Assembly: GCA_003240775.1 (NCBI GenBank)
Contig: QFNI01000012.1
Location: forward strand, 56,171-120,170
Direction: 5' to 3'
Origin: Mesorhizobium amorphae
Lineage (GTDB): Bacteria; Pseudomonadota; Alphaproteobacteria; Rhizobiales; Rhizobiaceae
DNA: 64,000 nt
Shown here: in pieces, positions 55,083-63,576 of the stretch
Numbering within the stretch: position 1 is the stretch's first letter
Layout: each line of letters begins with the position of its first letter
Made by a program: the position numbers and the translations under genes
The notes under the pieces: model-generated
The model's input: the letters and a program-made list of their open reading frames with translations, nothing else
Database searches by the model: none
What the model was told of the DNA's origin: nothing

Positions 55083-57706
55083 TGGTCGGTCAGGTGTCGG
55101 ATAGGGTGGAGCGCTCCAGATCTGATAGTTCTTGGAGCCAGTACCGCCTTCGGAAGAGTCCTCAGTTCAGTCCCATGACGGATGCGGACCTGCTCGATCA
55201 AGCATTTAATCAGCCTTTCAGCCCACTGCGCACGCTCTCCGACAGCTTCGCTCAGGGCGTTCGCGAGAGCGTCGTTGGCACAGTGGTGCGAGAAGGCTCC
55301 TTGCCGGAAGCCGCACCGACCGACCCCGGCATCCGCATTCAAATGGACGATGGCAGTGTGCGCGTTGCCCCGGACACGCCGCAACTTGCGCGCCGCCGCA
55401 CGATGTTTGGCAACGCGGACACCACCCGTCCGGAGACATCTTTCGAGTTCCAGCAGCGCCGCTTCGAGGCTGGCGCGATGGAGCAAGACGCGTGGGCGCA
55501 GTCGCGATACTTCCGCAAGGGCGTCCCGTGGGACAAGGGCATGACCGAGGATCGCGCCGCCGCGCTGGCCGACTCCTACGATCGACGGAAGCTCGTTGAG
55601 TTCTATGCTCAGAAGCGTCCGATCACGGCCTTCATGGGCAGCCTGACCGCGGGTTTCGTGGACCCCATCAACTATGTGCCGATCTTCGGCCCCGCCGCGC
55701 GCGGCGCTTCTGTGCTGCGCCAAGCCGGGAAGGGCGCAGCCGACGCGATGGCGAGTACGGCCCTTTTCGGTGCGCTCACGATGGACGCCCGCAACCGGCT
55801 CGGCGACGAGGTGACGATCGAGGGGCTGGCGCAGGAAGTCGCCATGTCAGCCCTCGTCGGCTCGGCATTCGGTACGGCTGCGGGCGGCATCGACAAGGCG
55901 GTGGAGAAGCGCCGGCTGCGCGGTACGCCGGCCACCATCGCGTCGGTCGCGGATCGCGTCAGCACGCTTGAGGCGCAGCGGGAAGCTCGCATTCCCCTAT
56001 CCGAGGCCGTGCAGCAGATGGCGATGGGGGACCGGGTGCAACTCGGGCCAAACAGCGAGGACGTGATTGCCCGCATGGGTGCGAAGGTCGGCAACGTGCT
56101 GGACGAGCGCGCCCGCTATGCCGTGACGCCCACCGGCACGCGCATCGAGGTTCGCCCCGAAGTGATCGACGCGACGCAGCTCGTGCGCGCGAGCGGCGAC
56201 CTCCAGCCCCGCGACCGCACCAGGGCAGCGAGCGAGGCGCAGATCGCCGACATTGCGGCGAACCTCGACCCCGACCGCCTCCTGCCCGCACCCGAGGCCG
56301 ACCGCGGCGCACCGATCGTCGGCCCCGACAACATTGTGGAGTCCGGCAACGGGCGCGTGGCTGCCATCCGTCGCGCGGCTGAGCTCCACCCCGAGCGCTT
56401 CGACGCCTACAAGCGCGCGCTGCGCGACATGGGCTTCGATGTGCCCGACCAGGGCGTGCCGATCCTCGTCTCGCGCCGGCTCTCCGACCTCTCGGACGAG
56501 CAGCGCGTCGGCTTCGTCAACGACTCCAACTCGTCGGCCATCGCGCGCATGTCTGCCACCGAACAGGCGCTCGTCGACACGCGCGCCATGACGGACGCCG
56601 TGGTGTCGCTGCACACGGGCGGCGACCTTGCTTCTGCCGGCAACCGGAACTTCGTCTCCGCCTTCCTCCGCAGGCTGCCCGAGAATGAGCGCGCGAACCT
56701 GATGGACGCGAGCGGCGCGCTCAACGCCGACGGTGCCCGCCGCGCAGAGCGTGCACTTGTGGCCGCCGCCTATGGTGACGCCGACATGGTGGCGCGCATG
56801 GCGGAATCGCTCGACGACAACGCGAAGTCGATCACGGGCGCGCTGGTGGACTCGGCGGGCAAGTGGGCCCGACTGCGCGGGCGCTTCGATCGGCGCGAGA
56901 TCGCCGCCGACGTGAACATGACCGGAAACATCCTGGACGCCCTGCGCACCGTGTCCAAGGCACGGGAGGATGCCGCCGCGCAAGGACGCACTGTCGGTCG
57001 AGTGCTCGACGAGATGCTGCGCCAGAGCGACCTTCTCACGGGCGACTTCGATCCGACCACGGAAGCGCTCGTGCGGGCGCTGTTCCAGGGCGGCGACCTC
57101 AAGCGGGCGAAGTCGCGCGAGAAGATCGCGGCCTATCTCGATGCGCTTGCCGACGAGATCGAGGCGGCCGGCCAGCCGCAACTCTTTGGTGACGTGGCCG
57201 AGCCGCGCGCTATCATCCAAGGTGCCCAGCGCCGAGTCGACGGGAAAGGATTGTTCGATGGCAGATCGCTGGACGAAGCTGGAACTCCTGCGCAAGGCCG
57301 CCGAGACGGCCGCGCAGCGGACGGGCGACAAGAGCTTCGCGACGGAGGCAGAGCGGCTGGGCAAGCAGATCGAGGCACAGAAAGCGGGAAGCCCGACGAC
57401 CAGCCCGGACGCATAGCCTCCGACCGCTGGCACCCCGCCAGCCTGCAATCCCGTTCCAACGTTATCGACCTCGCGGACGCTGCCCGCGCCGTCGGCAAGC
57501 CCGACACGTTCAAGGCCATGGCCGAACAGTTCCGCGTCGATCCCGTTACGGGCTCCTTCGCGGAAGAGGCCGAGATCGCGCAACTCCTTGCCGAGGGCCG
57601 CGTGTCCGACGAGGACATGCGCGTGCTGCGCGAGGCGCAAGAGACCTTCGACAACGCCACCGCCTATGACCAGGCGCTCCAAGCCGCCGCAAGGTGCATC
57701 ATATGA
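55082..57706 (+). CDS. Giant ejection-type protein with DdrB/ParB-like domain
   Basis: About 874 residues; start at ATG 55082 (overlapping the previous stop) is uncertain, ATG 55175 being an alternative. Residues 180-260 are glycine/alanine-rich and amphipathic (FMGSLTAGFVDPINYVPIFG), as in membrane-active ejection proteins. Residues 370-510 form a DdrB/ParB-like domain (DLQPRDRT, SEAQIADIAANL, ESGNGRVAAIRRAAEL, FVNDSNSSA). A helical region follows, then a linker that carries a second gene in another frame, and a short conserved tail. A protein co-injected with DNA (polyvalent) fits. It overlaps the next giant gene by ATGA. Confidence 0.7.
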   Translation: MVGQVSDRVERSRSDSSWSQYRLRKSPQFSPMTDADLLDQAFNQPFSPLRTLSDSFAQGVRESVVGTVVREGSLPEAAPTDPGIRIQMDDGSVRVAPDTPQLARRRTMFGNADTTRPETSFEFQQRRFEAGAMEQDAWAQSRYFRKGVPWDKGMTEDRAAALADSYDRRKLVEFYAQKRPITAFMGSLTAGFVDPINYVPIFGPAARGASVLRQAGKGAADAMASTALFGALTMDARNRLGDEVTIEGLAQEVAMSALVGSAFGTAAGGIDKAVEKRRLRGTPATIASVADRVSTLEAQREARIPLSEAVQQMAMGDRVQLGPNSEDVIARMGAKVGNVLDERARYAVTPTGTRIEVRPEVIDATQLVRASGDLQPRDRTRAASEAQIADIAANLDPDRLLPAPEADRGAPIVGPDNIVESGNGRVAAIRRAAELHPERFDAYKRALRDMGFDVPDQGVPILVSRRLSDLSDEQRVGFVNDSNSSAIARMSATEQALVDTRAMTDAVVSLHTGGDLASAGNRNFVSAFLRRLPENERANLMDASGALNADGARRAERALVAAAYGDADMVARMAESLDDNAKSITGALVDSAGKWARLRGRFDRREIAADVNMTGNILDALRTVSKAREDAAAQGRTVGRVLDEMLRQSDLLTGDFDPTTEALVRALFQGGDLKRAKSREKIAAYLDALADEIEAAGQPQLFGDVAEPRAIIQGAQRRVDGKGLFDGRSLDEAGTPAQGRRDGRAADGRQELRDGGRAAGQADRGTESGKPDDQPGRIASDRWHPASLQSRSNVIDLADAARAVGKPDTFKAMAEQFRVDPVTGSFAEEAEIAQLLAEGRVSDEDMRVLREAQETFDNATAYDQALQAAARCII
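57258..57416 (+). CDS. Nested 52-residue protein, out of frame in the giant gene
   Basis: ATG 57258 with AAAGGA seven bases upstream, stop TAG at 57414. The peptide starts MADRWTKLELLRKAAETAAQ and is predicted helical and charged, quite ordinary for a protein. In this frame 44 of 52 codons end in G or C, against about 29 of 53 in the host frame over the same bases, where the product is a low-complexity linker. So this frame looks like the constrained one. Role unknown. Confidence 0.6.
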   Translation: MADRWTKLELLRKAAETAAQRTGDKSFATEAERLGKQIEAQKAGSPTTSPDA

Positions 57707-60700
57707 GCTACAAGCCGAGCCCCGAATGCTTCGCCGCGGCGTCTGCCGCCTCTGGCGGGCGCCTGACCGCGGACGAGATCGAGGCTGCCTTCCAGCGCGT
57801 GGCCGACCACAGCGACCGGATGCGTGCGAAGGGCGACACGACGGGGCGAGCAGCGCGCCTCTCGGAGTTCGCCACTCGTGAAGGCGAGCAGGCCAGGATC
57901 GCAGCGGCTCTCCAGCGCCGGCACGCCAACCTCAACCTCCTGGTGCGCGACCGCCTGAACCAGACCATCGAGCGCCACGCGGCAGCGGGTCTCACCCCCC
58001 GGCAGTCGCTTCTCGCCATCATGGAAGGCACCGCGCGCGGCGTGGAGGGTGGCCGCTCCAGCGTGGACGCGCTGCGCAACGCCTACGAGGGGCGCTTCGT
58101 CGGCGACCTGTTCGCGCGCTTCCAGGCAGAGCGTCCTCACCTGCTCGACGCGCTCCGCGACGACAAGCTCGACGCCGACGTGCTGCGCGAGATGGCGGAA
58201 CTGCATGAGGGCGGTAAGCCAGGTGTCACCGGCAACGATGATGCGCGGTATGTGGCGAAGACCTTCTCGGAATTCGCCGAGCTTGCGCGCGCGGACCTGA
58301 ACCGGCTGGGCGCCTCGATCGGCAAGCTTGATGGCTGGGCGGGGCCGCAGTCGCATGACGATATACGGATGCTCGCCGCGGGCAAGGACGCATGGGTGAA
58401 TTCGGTTCTGCCGAAGCTCGACCTGGAGCGCACCTTCCCCGACGCCACGCCCGACGAGGCGCGCGGCATTTTGGACGAGATGTTCGACGTGATCATCACG
58501 GGCGTGCCTGCCAAACCCACGAGCCGCGAGGCGGGCCAGCGGGTGAACCCAGCGAACCTGGCGAAGTCGCTTGGCAAGAGCCGTGTGCTGCACTTCCGGG
58601 ACGCAGAGGCAGCACTTGCCTATCGTGACGAGTTCGGTTTCGGCAACACGGTGTCGGGCATCGTAGGTCACATGCGTCGCTCGGCACGCATGGCATCCGT
58701 GATGGAAACCTTCGGGCCGAACCCGGAGAACATGCTGGATGGCGTCACGGCAGAGTGGCAGCGCAAGGTCGCACACGACTCGAAGCTCGAAGCGAAGGAT
58801 CGGCAACACCTTTCCAATGAGCTCCGCCTTGATGCCGGCTCGCTGCGCAACGCGCTTGATGTTGCAACTGGGCTCGCTTCCCGCCCCGTGAACATGACGG
58901 CGGCGAAGATCGGCTCCGACATTCGCGCGATGCAGTCGATGGCGAAGCTCGGCGGCTCGGTCATCACGTCGGCACTCGACCTGCCGGTAGCAGCGTCAGC
59001 CTCCATGTTCCGCGGCAGCGGCTTCCTGCGCGGGCTCACGCAGCAGATCGGCGGCATCCTCAAGGGACGACCCAAGGGCGAGGCGGCCGAAATCTCCTAC
59101 CTCCTCGGCGAGGGGTTCGACGGAATGCTCGGGCACATAGTTGCGCCGGCTGCGGCGCAGGATAGCCCTGTGGGCACCCTGTCGCGCCTCATGGAGACCT
59201 TTTTCCGCTGGAACGGGCAAAGCTGGTGGACGGACGTCAATCGGGCCACCGCTGCGCGCGTGGTGGCGGCCGAGATGGGAATGCGGTCGCGCACTGCGTT
59301 CCCTGACCTGCCGCCCGCCTATCGGCATGTGCTCGGCCTGAACGGCATCACGGAAGGCAGATGGGAAGCCATCCGCAAGGCGCAGTTCCGTGTCTCGGAC
59401 GGGCGCACCTATGTCACTCCCGACCGCATTCGCGACCTCGCGGACGATGACGTGCGCCACCTCGTTGCCGATCGGATCGCCACGGCCGATGCTGCGCTCG
59501 AGACTCGCCGCGTCGCCCGCCGCACGCTCGACGCGCGGGATCGGGAATGGCTCGCCGGCCGGCGCCGGAAGCTCGACGAGTGGACGGCCCGCGCCGATGC
59601 GCGCCTCGTTTCGATGACGGGCGGCCGGCAGATCAGGACCGAGATCGAGCGCCAGCTTGTCGAGCGGCGCATCGACTTAGAGAAGGCCCAGATCGAGGAA
59701 GCCCGCACCGAGATGGAACTGCTGTCTGCCGCGCGTGAGAGTGACGCCACCGAGGACGTGCGCAAGCTCCTGCAAAGCGCACGCCGCGATGCCAGCGCCG
59801 GCAAGCTGGAGGACAAGGGCGAGCGTCTCGTCGCCCGGGTCACGCGCGCGGACTTCCGCGATGGCCAAGCGCTCGGTCAGCGCTACCAGCGAGCCCTAGC
59901 CACAATCCGCGACCTGCGCAAACAGATCGTCATTATCGAGCGCAAGGCAAACAAAGCAGACGTCACCGCGAGCGACCGGCTCAACGAGGCCTTCCAGGGG
60001 CGCCTTGCCGAACTCAACGACTTCGCGGATCGCGTCTACACGCGCGAGCAGGCCCGTGTGGACGCAGCGGCGCGCGATGAGGCGGAGCATCCCGAGCGGA
60101 TCGCGGCCATCATCGACGACGGGCGCCGTGGGCTGGAGATGGACGTGCGCCGCTTCGTAGCCGACGAGACGTCGGCTGGCATCTTGGAAGCGGACGCGGC
60201 TAGCAACCGCTTCGTCTATCGCGGCAACCGTCCCGGCACCTTCGCAGGGGAGGCGCTGCGCTTCGTCGCGCAATTCAAGCAGTTCCCAACCGTATTCTCG
60301 CAGCGCGTGCTCGGCCGGGCCTTCAGCGGGCATCGTAGCAATGCGTCGGTCATCGAGAAGGGGCAGCACATCGGCGCGTTGCTCGCTGGCCTCACGGTGG
60401 GCGGCTACATGGTGATGACCATGAAGGAACTGATGCGTGGCTACTGGCCCCCACGTGATCCGTCCGACCCGAAGGTGCTGATGGCAGCCCTCATGCAGTC
60501 GGGTGCGGCTGGCCTCTACAGCGACTTCCTATTCGCGGACTCGAACCGCTACGGCGGCGGCCTGCTGGAGACGATCGCTGGTCCGACCGCCGGCACGGTG
60601 GCACAGGCGCTCGATCTGGCGCGCGAGACGGCACAGAAGGGCATCTACACCTCGTTCGGAGAAGACGAGCGCTTCCCTGCCGCTCAGGCGCTCAACCTCG

Positions 60701-60879
60701 CAGTGTCGAACACGCCCGGCGCCAGCCTGTTCTATGTGCGGCCGGCGCTGGATTACCTGTTCCTGAACAGCCTGCGCGAGGCCGTCTCACCGGGCTACTT
60801 ACGCCGTCAGGAGCGCAATCGACGACGCGACTATGGGCAGAGCACCGTCCCCCTTCTCGGGGACAGGCAGGCATTCTGA
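57703..60879 (+). CDS. Giant ejection-type (internal virion) protein
   Basis: 1058 residues from ATG 57703 (AAGGTG upstream; ATGA overlap). Mostly helical, with a coiled-coil region at about 590-790 (RTEIERQLVERRIDLEKAQIEE in part). A glycine-rich segment (ASMFRGSGFLRGLTQQIGG) lies near 450. Near the C terminus are a hydrophobic segment (GALLAGLTVGGYMVMTM) and a tail with YVRPALDYLFLNSLREAV and SPGYLRRQERNRRR. Similar tails close very long DNA-ejection proteins of podovirus-like prophages. Third of the three giant genes; together they look like an ejectosome set. Confidence 0.72.
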   Translation: MSYKPSPECFAAASAASGGRLTADEIEAAFQRVADHSDRMRAKGDTTGRAARLSEFATREGEQARIAAALQRRHANLNLLVRDRLNQTIERHAAAGLTPRQSLLAIMEGTARGVEGGRSSVDALRNAYEGRFVGDLFARFQAERPHLLDALRDDKLDADVLREMAELHEGGKPGVTGNDDARYVAKTFSEFAELARADLNRLGASIGKLDGWAGPQSHDDIRMLAAGKDAWVNSVLPKLDLERTFPDATPDEARGILDEMFDVIITGVPAKPTSREAGQRVNPANLAKSLGKSRVLHFRDAEAALAYRDEFGFGNTVSGIVGHMRRSARMASVMETFGPNPENMLDGVTAEWQRKVAHDSKLEAKDRQHLSNELRLDAGSLRNALDVATGLASRPVNMTAAKIGSDIRAMQSMAKLGGSVITSALDLPVAASASMFRGSGFLRGLTQQIGGILKGRPKGEAAEISYLLGEGFDGMLGHIVAPAAAQDSPVGTLSRLMETFFRWNGQSWWTDVNRATAARVVAAEMGMRSRTAFPDLPPAYRHVLGLNGITEGRWEAIRKAQFRVSDGRTYVTPDRIRDLADDDVRHLVADRIATADAALETRRVARRTLDARDREWLAGRRRKLDEWTARADARLVSMTGGRQIRTEIERQLVERRIDLEKAQIEEARTEMELLSAARESDATEDVRKLLQSARRDASAGKLEDKGERLVARVTRADFRDGQALGQRYQRALATIRDLRKQIVIIERKANKADVTASDRLNEAFQGRLAELNDFADRVYTREQARVDAAARDEAEHPERIAAIIDDGRRGLEMDVRRFVADETSAGILEADAASNRFVYRGNRPGTFAGEALRFVAQFKQFPTVFSQRVLGRAFSGHRSNASVIEKGQHIGALLAGLTVGGYMVMTMKELMRGYWPPRDPSDPKVLMAALMQSGAAGLYSDFLFADSNRYGGGLLETIAGPTAGTVAQALDLARETAQKGIYTSFGEDERFPAAQALNLAVSNTPGASLFYVRPALDYLFLNSLREAVSPGYLRRQERNRRRDYGQSTVPLLGDRQAF

Positions 60880-60893
60880 GGAAGGAAACGGGC

Positions 60894-61211
60894 GTGGCGC
60901 TGTTCAGCAACCGCCAGTGGCGCGTCACACGAGCAGGCCTCGAGTCCATCGAGGGTCGAGCTCCTTATCACTACGTCATCCGGGCGGAGCGCATGCTGGA
61001 GAAGACGACGCGGGAGGACGGCACCTTCTACGACTGGCCGATCCAGTTGGCGGAAAAGAACTGGGTCAACCTTCACGCCTTTGGGGATGCATTCCGCGAA
61101 GCCTTGAAACACCATGAGCGCAAGCTGCCCTGCGCGTTCGACGGTGCGCTGGTTGAAGCCAGCATCGCTCGTGGGCTGAGAGAACGCTCCGCGCTGCACG
61201 GCGCAAAGTAA
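60894..61211 (+). CDS. Unknown island protein
   Basis: A 105-residue protein starting at GTG 60894 (GAAGGAA upstream), 14 bases after the last giant gene. Features: an N-terminal strand-rich part (SNRQWRVTRAGLESIE), a central YDWPIQLAEKNWVNLHAFGDAF, and a basic helical end. It reads like the small conserved genes often found at the end of phage late operons. No named family; its position suggests a role tied to the ejection proteins. Confidence 0.65.
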   Translation: MALFSNRQWRVTRAGLESIEGRAPYHYVIRAERMLEKTTREDGTFYDWPIQLAEKNWVNLHAFGDAFREALKHHERKLPCAFDGALVEASIARGLRERSALHGAK

Positions 61212-61240
61212 TCTCACAAAGGCCTGGACAAAACGGGGCA

Positions 61241-61367
61241 GGGACAGACACCCTCCCGTGTCCCGGTGGTGATCCGGGACAACCGAGGGCACATCCCCTA
61301 AAGGGGGTGTCCCGCTTGTCCGGTCCCGACAACTTCTGTGTCGAGACAAGTGGGACAAGGCGGGACA
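61241..61367. repeat. Cluster of GGGACA/TGTCCC motifs
   Basis: Six copies in 127 bases, at 61241, 61259 (inverted), 61276, 61308 (inverted), 61352 and 61362, plus near-copies such as TTGTCCGG. An ACATCCCCTAAAGGGGGTGT dyad lies among them (61291-61310). The cluster fills the gap between the + strand run of island genes and the - strand VOC gene. Confidence 0.5.
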
Positions 61368-61399
61368 ACGATCCCAGGGCCCCCTGCATGCGGCGAGAG

Positions 61400-62239
61400 T
61401 TAGACCTCGTGGAGGACGATCTCGACGCCGGCCGCTGCGGAAGGCTGCACCACCAGGCCGTCGAGACGTTCATCGAACGGTATCCCAGCAGCGCGCATCC
61501 GTTCTATTTGCTGCTGGAGGGAATTCACCACGACCGTGAGGGACTGGAGGCGGGCGGAGGGGTGAGCTTCGGTGGGATGGAATGGAGCTACTTCGACACG
61601 GCCGTTTGCAAGGGCGAAAGACATACCGCCTCCGCTCTGCGCCTCCGGCGCCTCCCCGGTGAAGGCCGCGAGAAAGGCCCGATGCGCTTGTGGCTCAAGG
61701 GCGCGCATGGCGACCGCCGCTATCGCAGTCGCACCGTTGGGGTGCTCTTGCAGCGTGGGGTTCCAGAAGTTCTCCGGGTAATGTTGCTGGCACACGAAGT
61801 AGCCGATGTCGGGAGCGGCCCCATCGGTGGCGAAGGCGAGCGTGAAGGCAACATGAGTTTGCGAGCCGTCGGGCCGCTGCCCCTTGCGTTCGAAGAAGAA
61901 CGGCTCGGAGGTGCCGAGCCCGGCGCGCTTGAACGCTGCCGCATCGGCCTTCGCGTCGCGGCTGTCCAACACGAGCATGGCGAGCCCTTCGCGCGTTTGG
62001 AGGAAGTCGCGCACGAAGGCGCCGAAGCTGAACCGTTCGGGCGTATGCGGGGCGATCATCCCTGCATCCGCGCCCAGCGTGATCAACTCGATGAACGACG
62101 AGCCGAACTGGATCAGCCGGTTCTCTGTGCCCCAGGGATGGCGGTTACGCGCGCCGACCTGGAAGCCGAGCTTTGCGTAAAAGGCGGCTGCCTCGTCGAG
62201 ATCGCGGACGGCCAGCACGAGGTGATCGATGCGGCGCAT
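61400..62239 (-). CDS. VOC (glyoxalase-like) family protein
   Basis: A 279-residue protein of the Glyoxalase_3-like VOC group. It begins MRRIDHLVLAVRDLDEAAAFY, with KLGFQVGARNRHPWGTENRLI in part (NRHPWGTENRLIQFG), SSFIELITLG and a second VOC half after residue 130 (YFVCQQHYPENFW). Substrate unknown; relatives are dioxygenases, lyases or binding proteins. It follows the YghU-type gene by 19 bases on the same strand, so the two form a small detoxification-type operon. ATG 62239 is used. Confidence 0.85.
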   Translation of the reverse strand: MRRIDHLVLAVRDLDEAAAFYAKLGFQVGARNRHPWGTENRLIQFGSSFIELITLGADAGMIAPHTPERFSFGAFVRDFLQTREGLAMLVLDSRDAKADAAAFKRAGLGTSEPFFFERKGQRPDGSQTHVAFTLAFATDGAAPDIGYFVCQQHYPENFWNPTLQEHPNGATAIAAVAMRALEPQAHRAFLAAFTGEAPEAQSGGGMSFALANGRVEVAPFHPTEAHPSARLQSLTVVVNSLQQQIERMRAAGIPFDERLDGLVVQPSAAAGVEIVLHEV

Positions 62240-62258
62240 GACGTCCGCTCTTCGCCGG

Positions 62259-63188
62259 TCAGGCGTTGCTTTCGCCTTGCGCCTCGATCCTGTCCAGCGT
62301 CTTCGTGTCGAAGTCGGACGCCTCGTGGCGCTCGCGAAGCTGGAAAGCGGGGTCGCCCGAGGTACGGTTGACCATGCGGCCGCGCTGGACACCTTTGCGC
62401 CCGCCCACGAGCTTCTGCCAGCGCTGGAGGTTCTCGTACTCTCCCGTCGCCAGGAAGGTGCCGGCATCGGGGTAGGACTCGTTCGCCGCAAGCAAACCGT
62501 ACCAGGGCCAGATGGCCATGTCGGCCACCGTGTACGCCTCGCCGGCCATGTACTCGTTTCGCGCGAGATGCTGGTCGAGCACGCTGAGCTGGCGCTTGGC
62601 CTCCATGGCATAGCGATCGATCGCATATTCGATCTTGATCGGCGCATAGGCGAAGAAGTGCCCGAAGCCGCCGCCGACGAAGGGCGCGGACCCCATCTGC
62701 CAGAACAGCCAGTTCAGCGCTTCGGCGCGCGCTCTTCCGTTCGAGGGCAAGAAGGCACCGAATTTCTCCGCGAGGTAGACCAGGATCGAGCCCGACTCGA
62801 AGACCCTGATTGGTTCGCCGCCTTCCGTGGGCGCACGGTCGAGCAGAGCCGGGATCTTGCTGTTCGGGTTGACCCCGACGAAGCCCGAACCGAACTGGTC
62901 GCCCTCGCCGATCCTGATCAGCCAGGCGTCGTATTCCGCGCCCTCGTGGCCGGCGGCGAGCAGCTCCTCCAGCATGATGGAGACCTTCACCCCATTGGGC
63001 GTGCCCAGCGAGTAGAGCTGAAGCGGATGCCGCCCGACGGGCAGCACCTTCTCGTGGGTTGCACCCGCTACCGGCCGGTTGATGCTCGCGAACTCGCCGC
63101 CGTTGCCCCTGTTCCAGTTCCAGACCTCCGGGGGCACGTAGCCGGCAGGCAGGTTCTTCTCAGGCGGGAACTTCTCGGTGTCGGCCAT
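62259..63188 (-). CDS. yghU: YghU-type glutathione-dependent disulfide-bond oxidoreductase
   Basis: A 309-residue glutathione transferase of the Nu class. Diagnostic blocks: PPEVWNWNRGNGGEFASINRP in part (PPEVWNWNRGNGG), the thioredoxin-fold SLGTPNGVKVSIMLEELLAAG, FGSGFVGVNPNSKIPAL, RVFESGSILVYLAEKFG, and the helical domain with MAGEAYTVADMAIWPWYG. YghU reduces disulfides and peroxides with two glutathiones. Full length. First gene of the yghU-VOC pair; whether it belongs to the island or the host chromosome cannot be told here. Confidence 0.93.
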   Translation of the reverse strand: MADTEKFPPEKNLPAGYVPPEVWNWNRGNGGEFASINRPVAGATHEKVLPVGRHPLQLYSLGTPNGVKVSIMLEELLAAGHEGAEYDAWLIRIGEGDQFGSGFVGVNPNSKIPALLDRAPTEGGEPIRVFESGSILVYLAEKFGAFLPSNGRARAEALNWLFWQMGSAPFVGGGFGHFFAYAPIKIEYAIDRYAMEAKRQLSVLDQHLARNEYMAGEAYTVADMAIWPWYGLLAANESYPDAGTFLATGEYENLQRWQKLVGGRKGVQRGRMVNRTSGDPAFQLRERHEASDFDTKTLDRIEAQGESNA

Positions 63189-63365
63189 GGGAGCCCTTTT
63201 CGTGCGTCAGCTTGCTTGTCCCGCGCAGATAGCGAGTTGCTGAGGCCAAGCAAGTCGAAGCTGGAAAGCGGCCGGTCTGCGCTCGACCCGATACCGTTGA
63301 AAAAGTCGGCCATCGGCTGTGGGATGTTTCGCCGACATTGCGGCGCGACGAGACGTCTGCGTCCT

Positions 63366-63545
63366 TCACGCGAGCTTTGGGCTTGGCATCGGGATGAGCT
63401 TGGCGAGTCTGCGGAACTTCTGGGCGGTGGCGACGAGGTGGAACCGGTCTTAGGCGCCGTTTGGTCTTCGCAGGCGCAGCCGGTCGAGGGACGCTGCGAC
63501 GACTAGCGAAGACAGCAGATCGACATCAAGGTTGTACAGTCCGAC
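63366..63545 (-). pseudogene. Transposase C-terminal remnant
   Basis: In one - strand frame this reads DLLSSLVVAASLDRLRLRRP, an in-frame TAA, then DRFHLVATAQKFRRLAKLIP and a stop after PKLA. The ATAQ-RLAKLIP pattern is like the end of IS1182/IS5-type transposases, as I recall them. The interior stop and missing front mark it as dead. It lies in the 388-base gap between yghU and the partial membrane gene; nothing else is seen in that gap. Confidence 0.45.
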
Positions 63546-63576
63546 AGTAGAATTTTGGTATCGACGCCGCCCTCCG

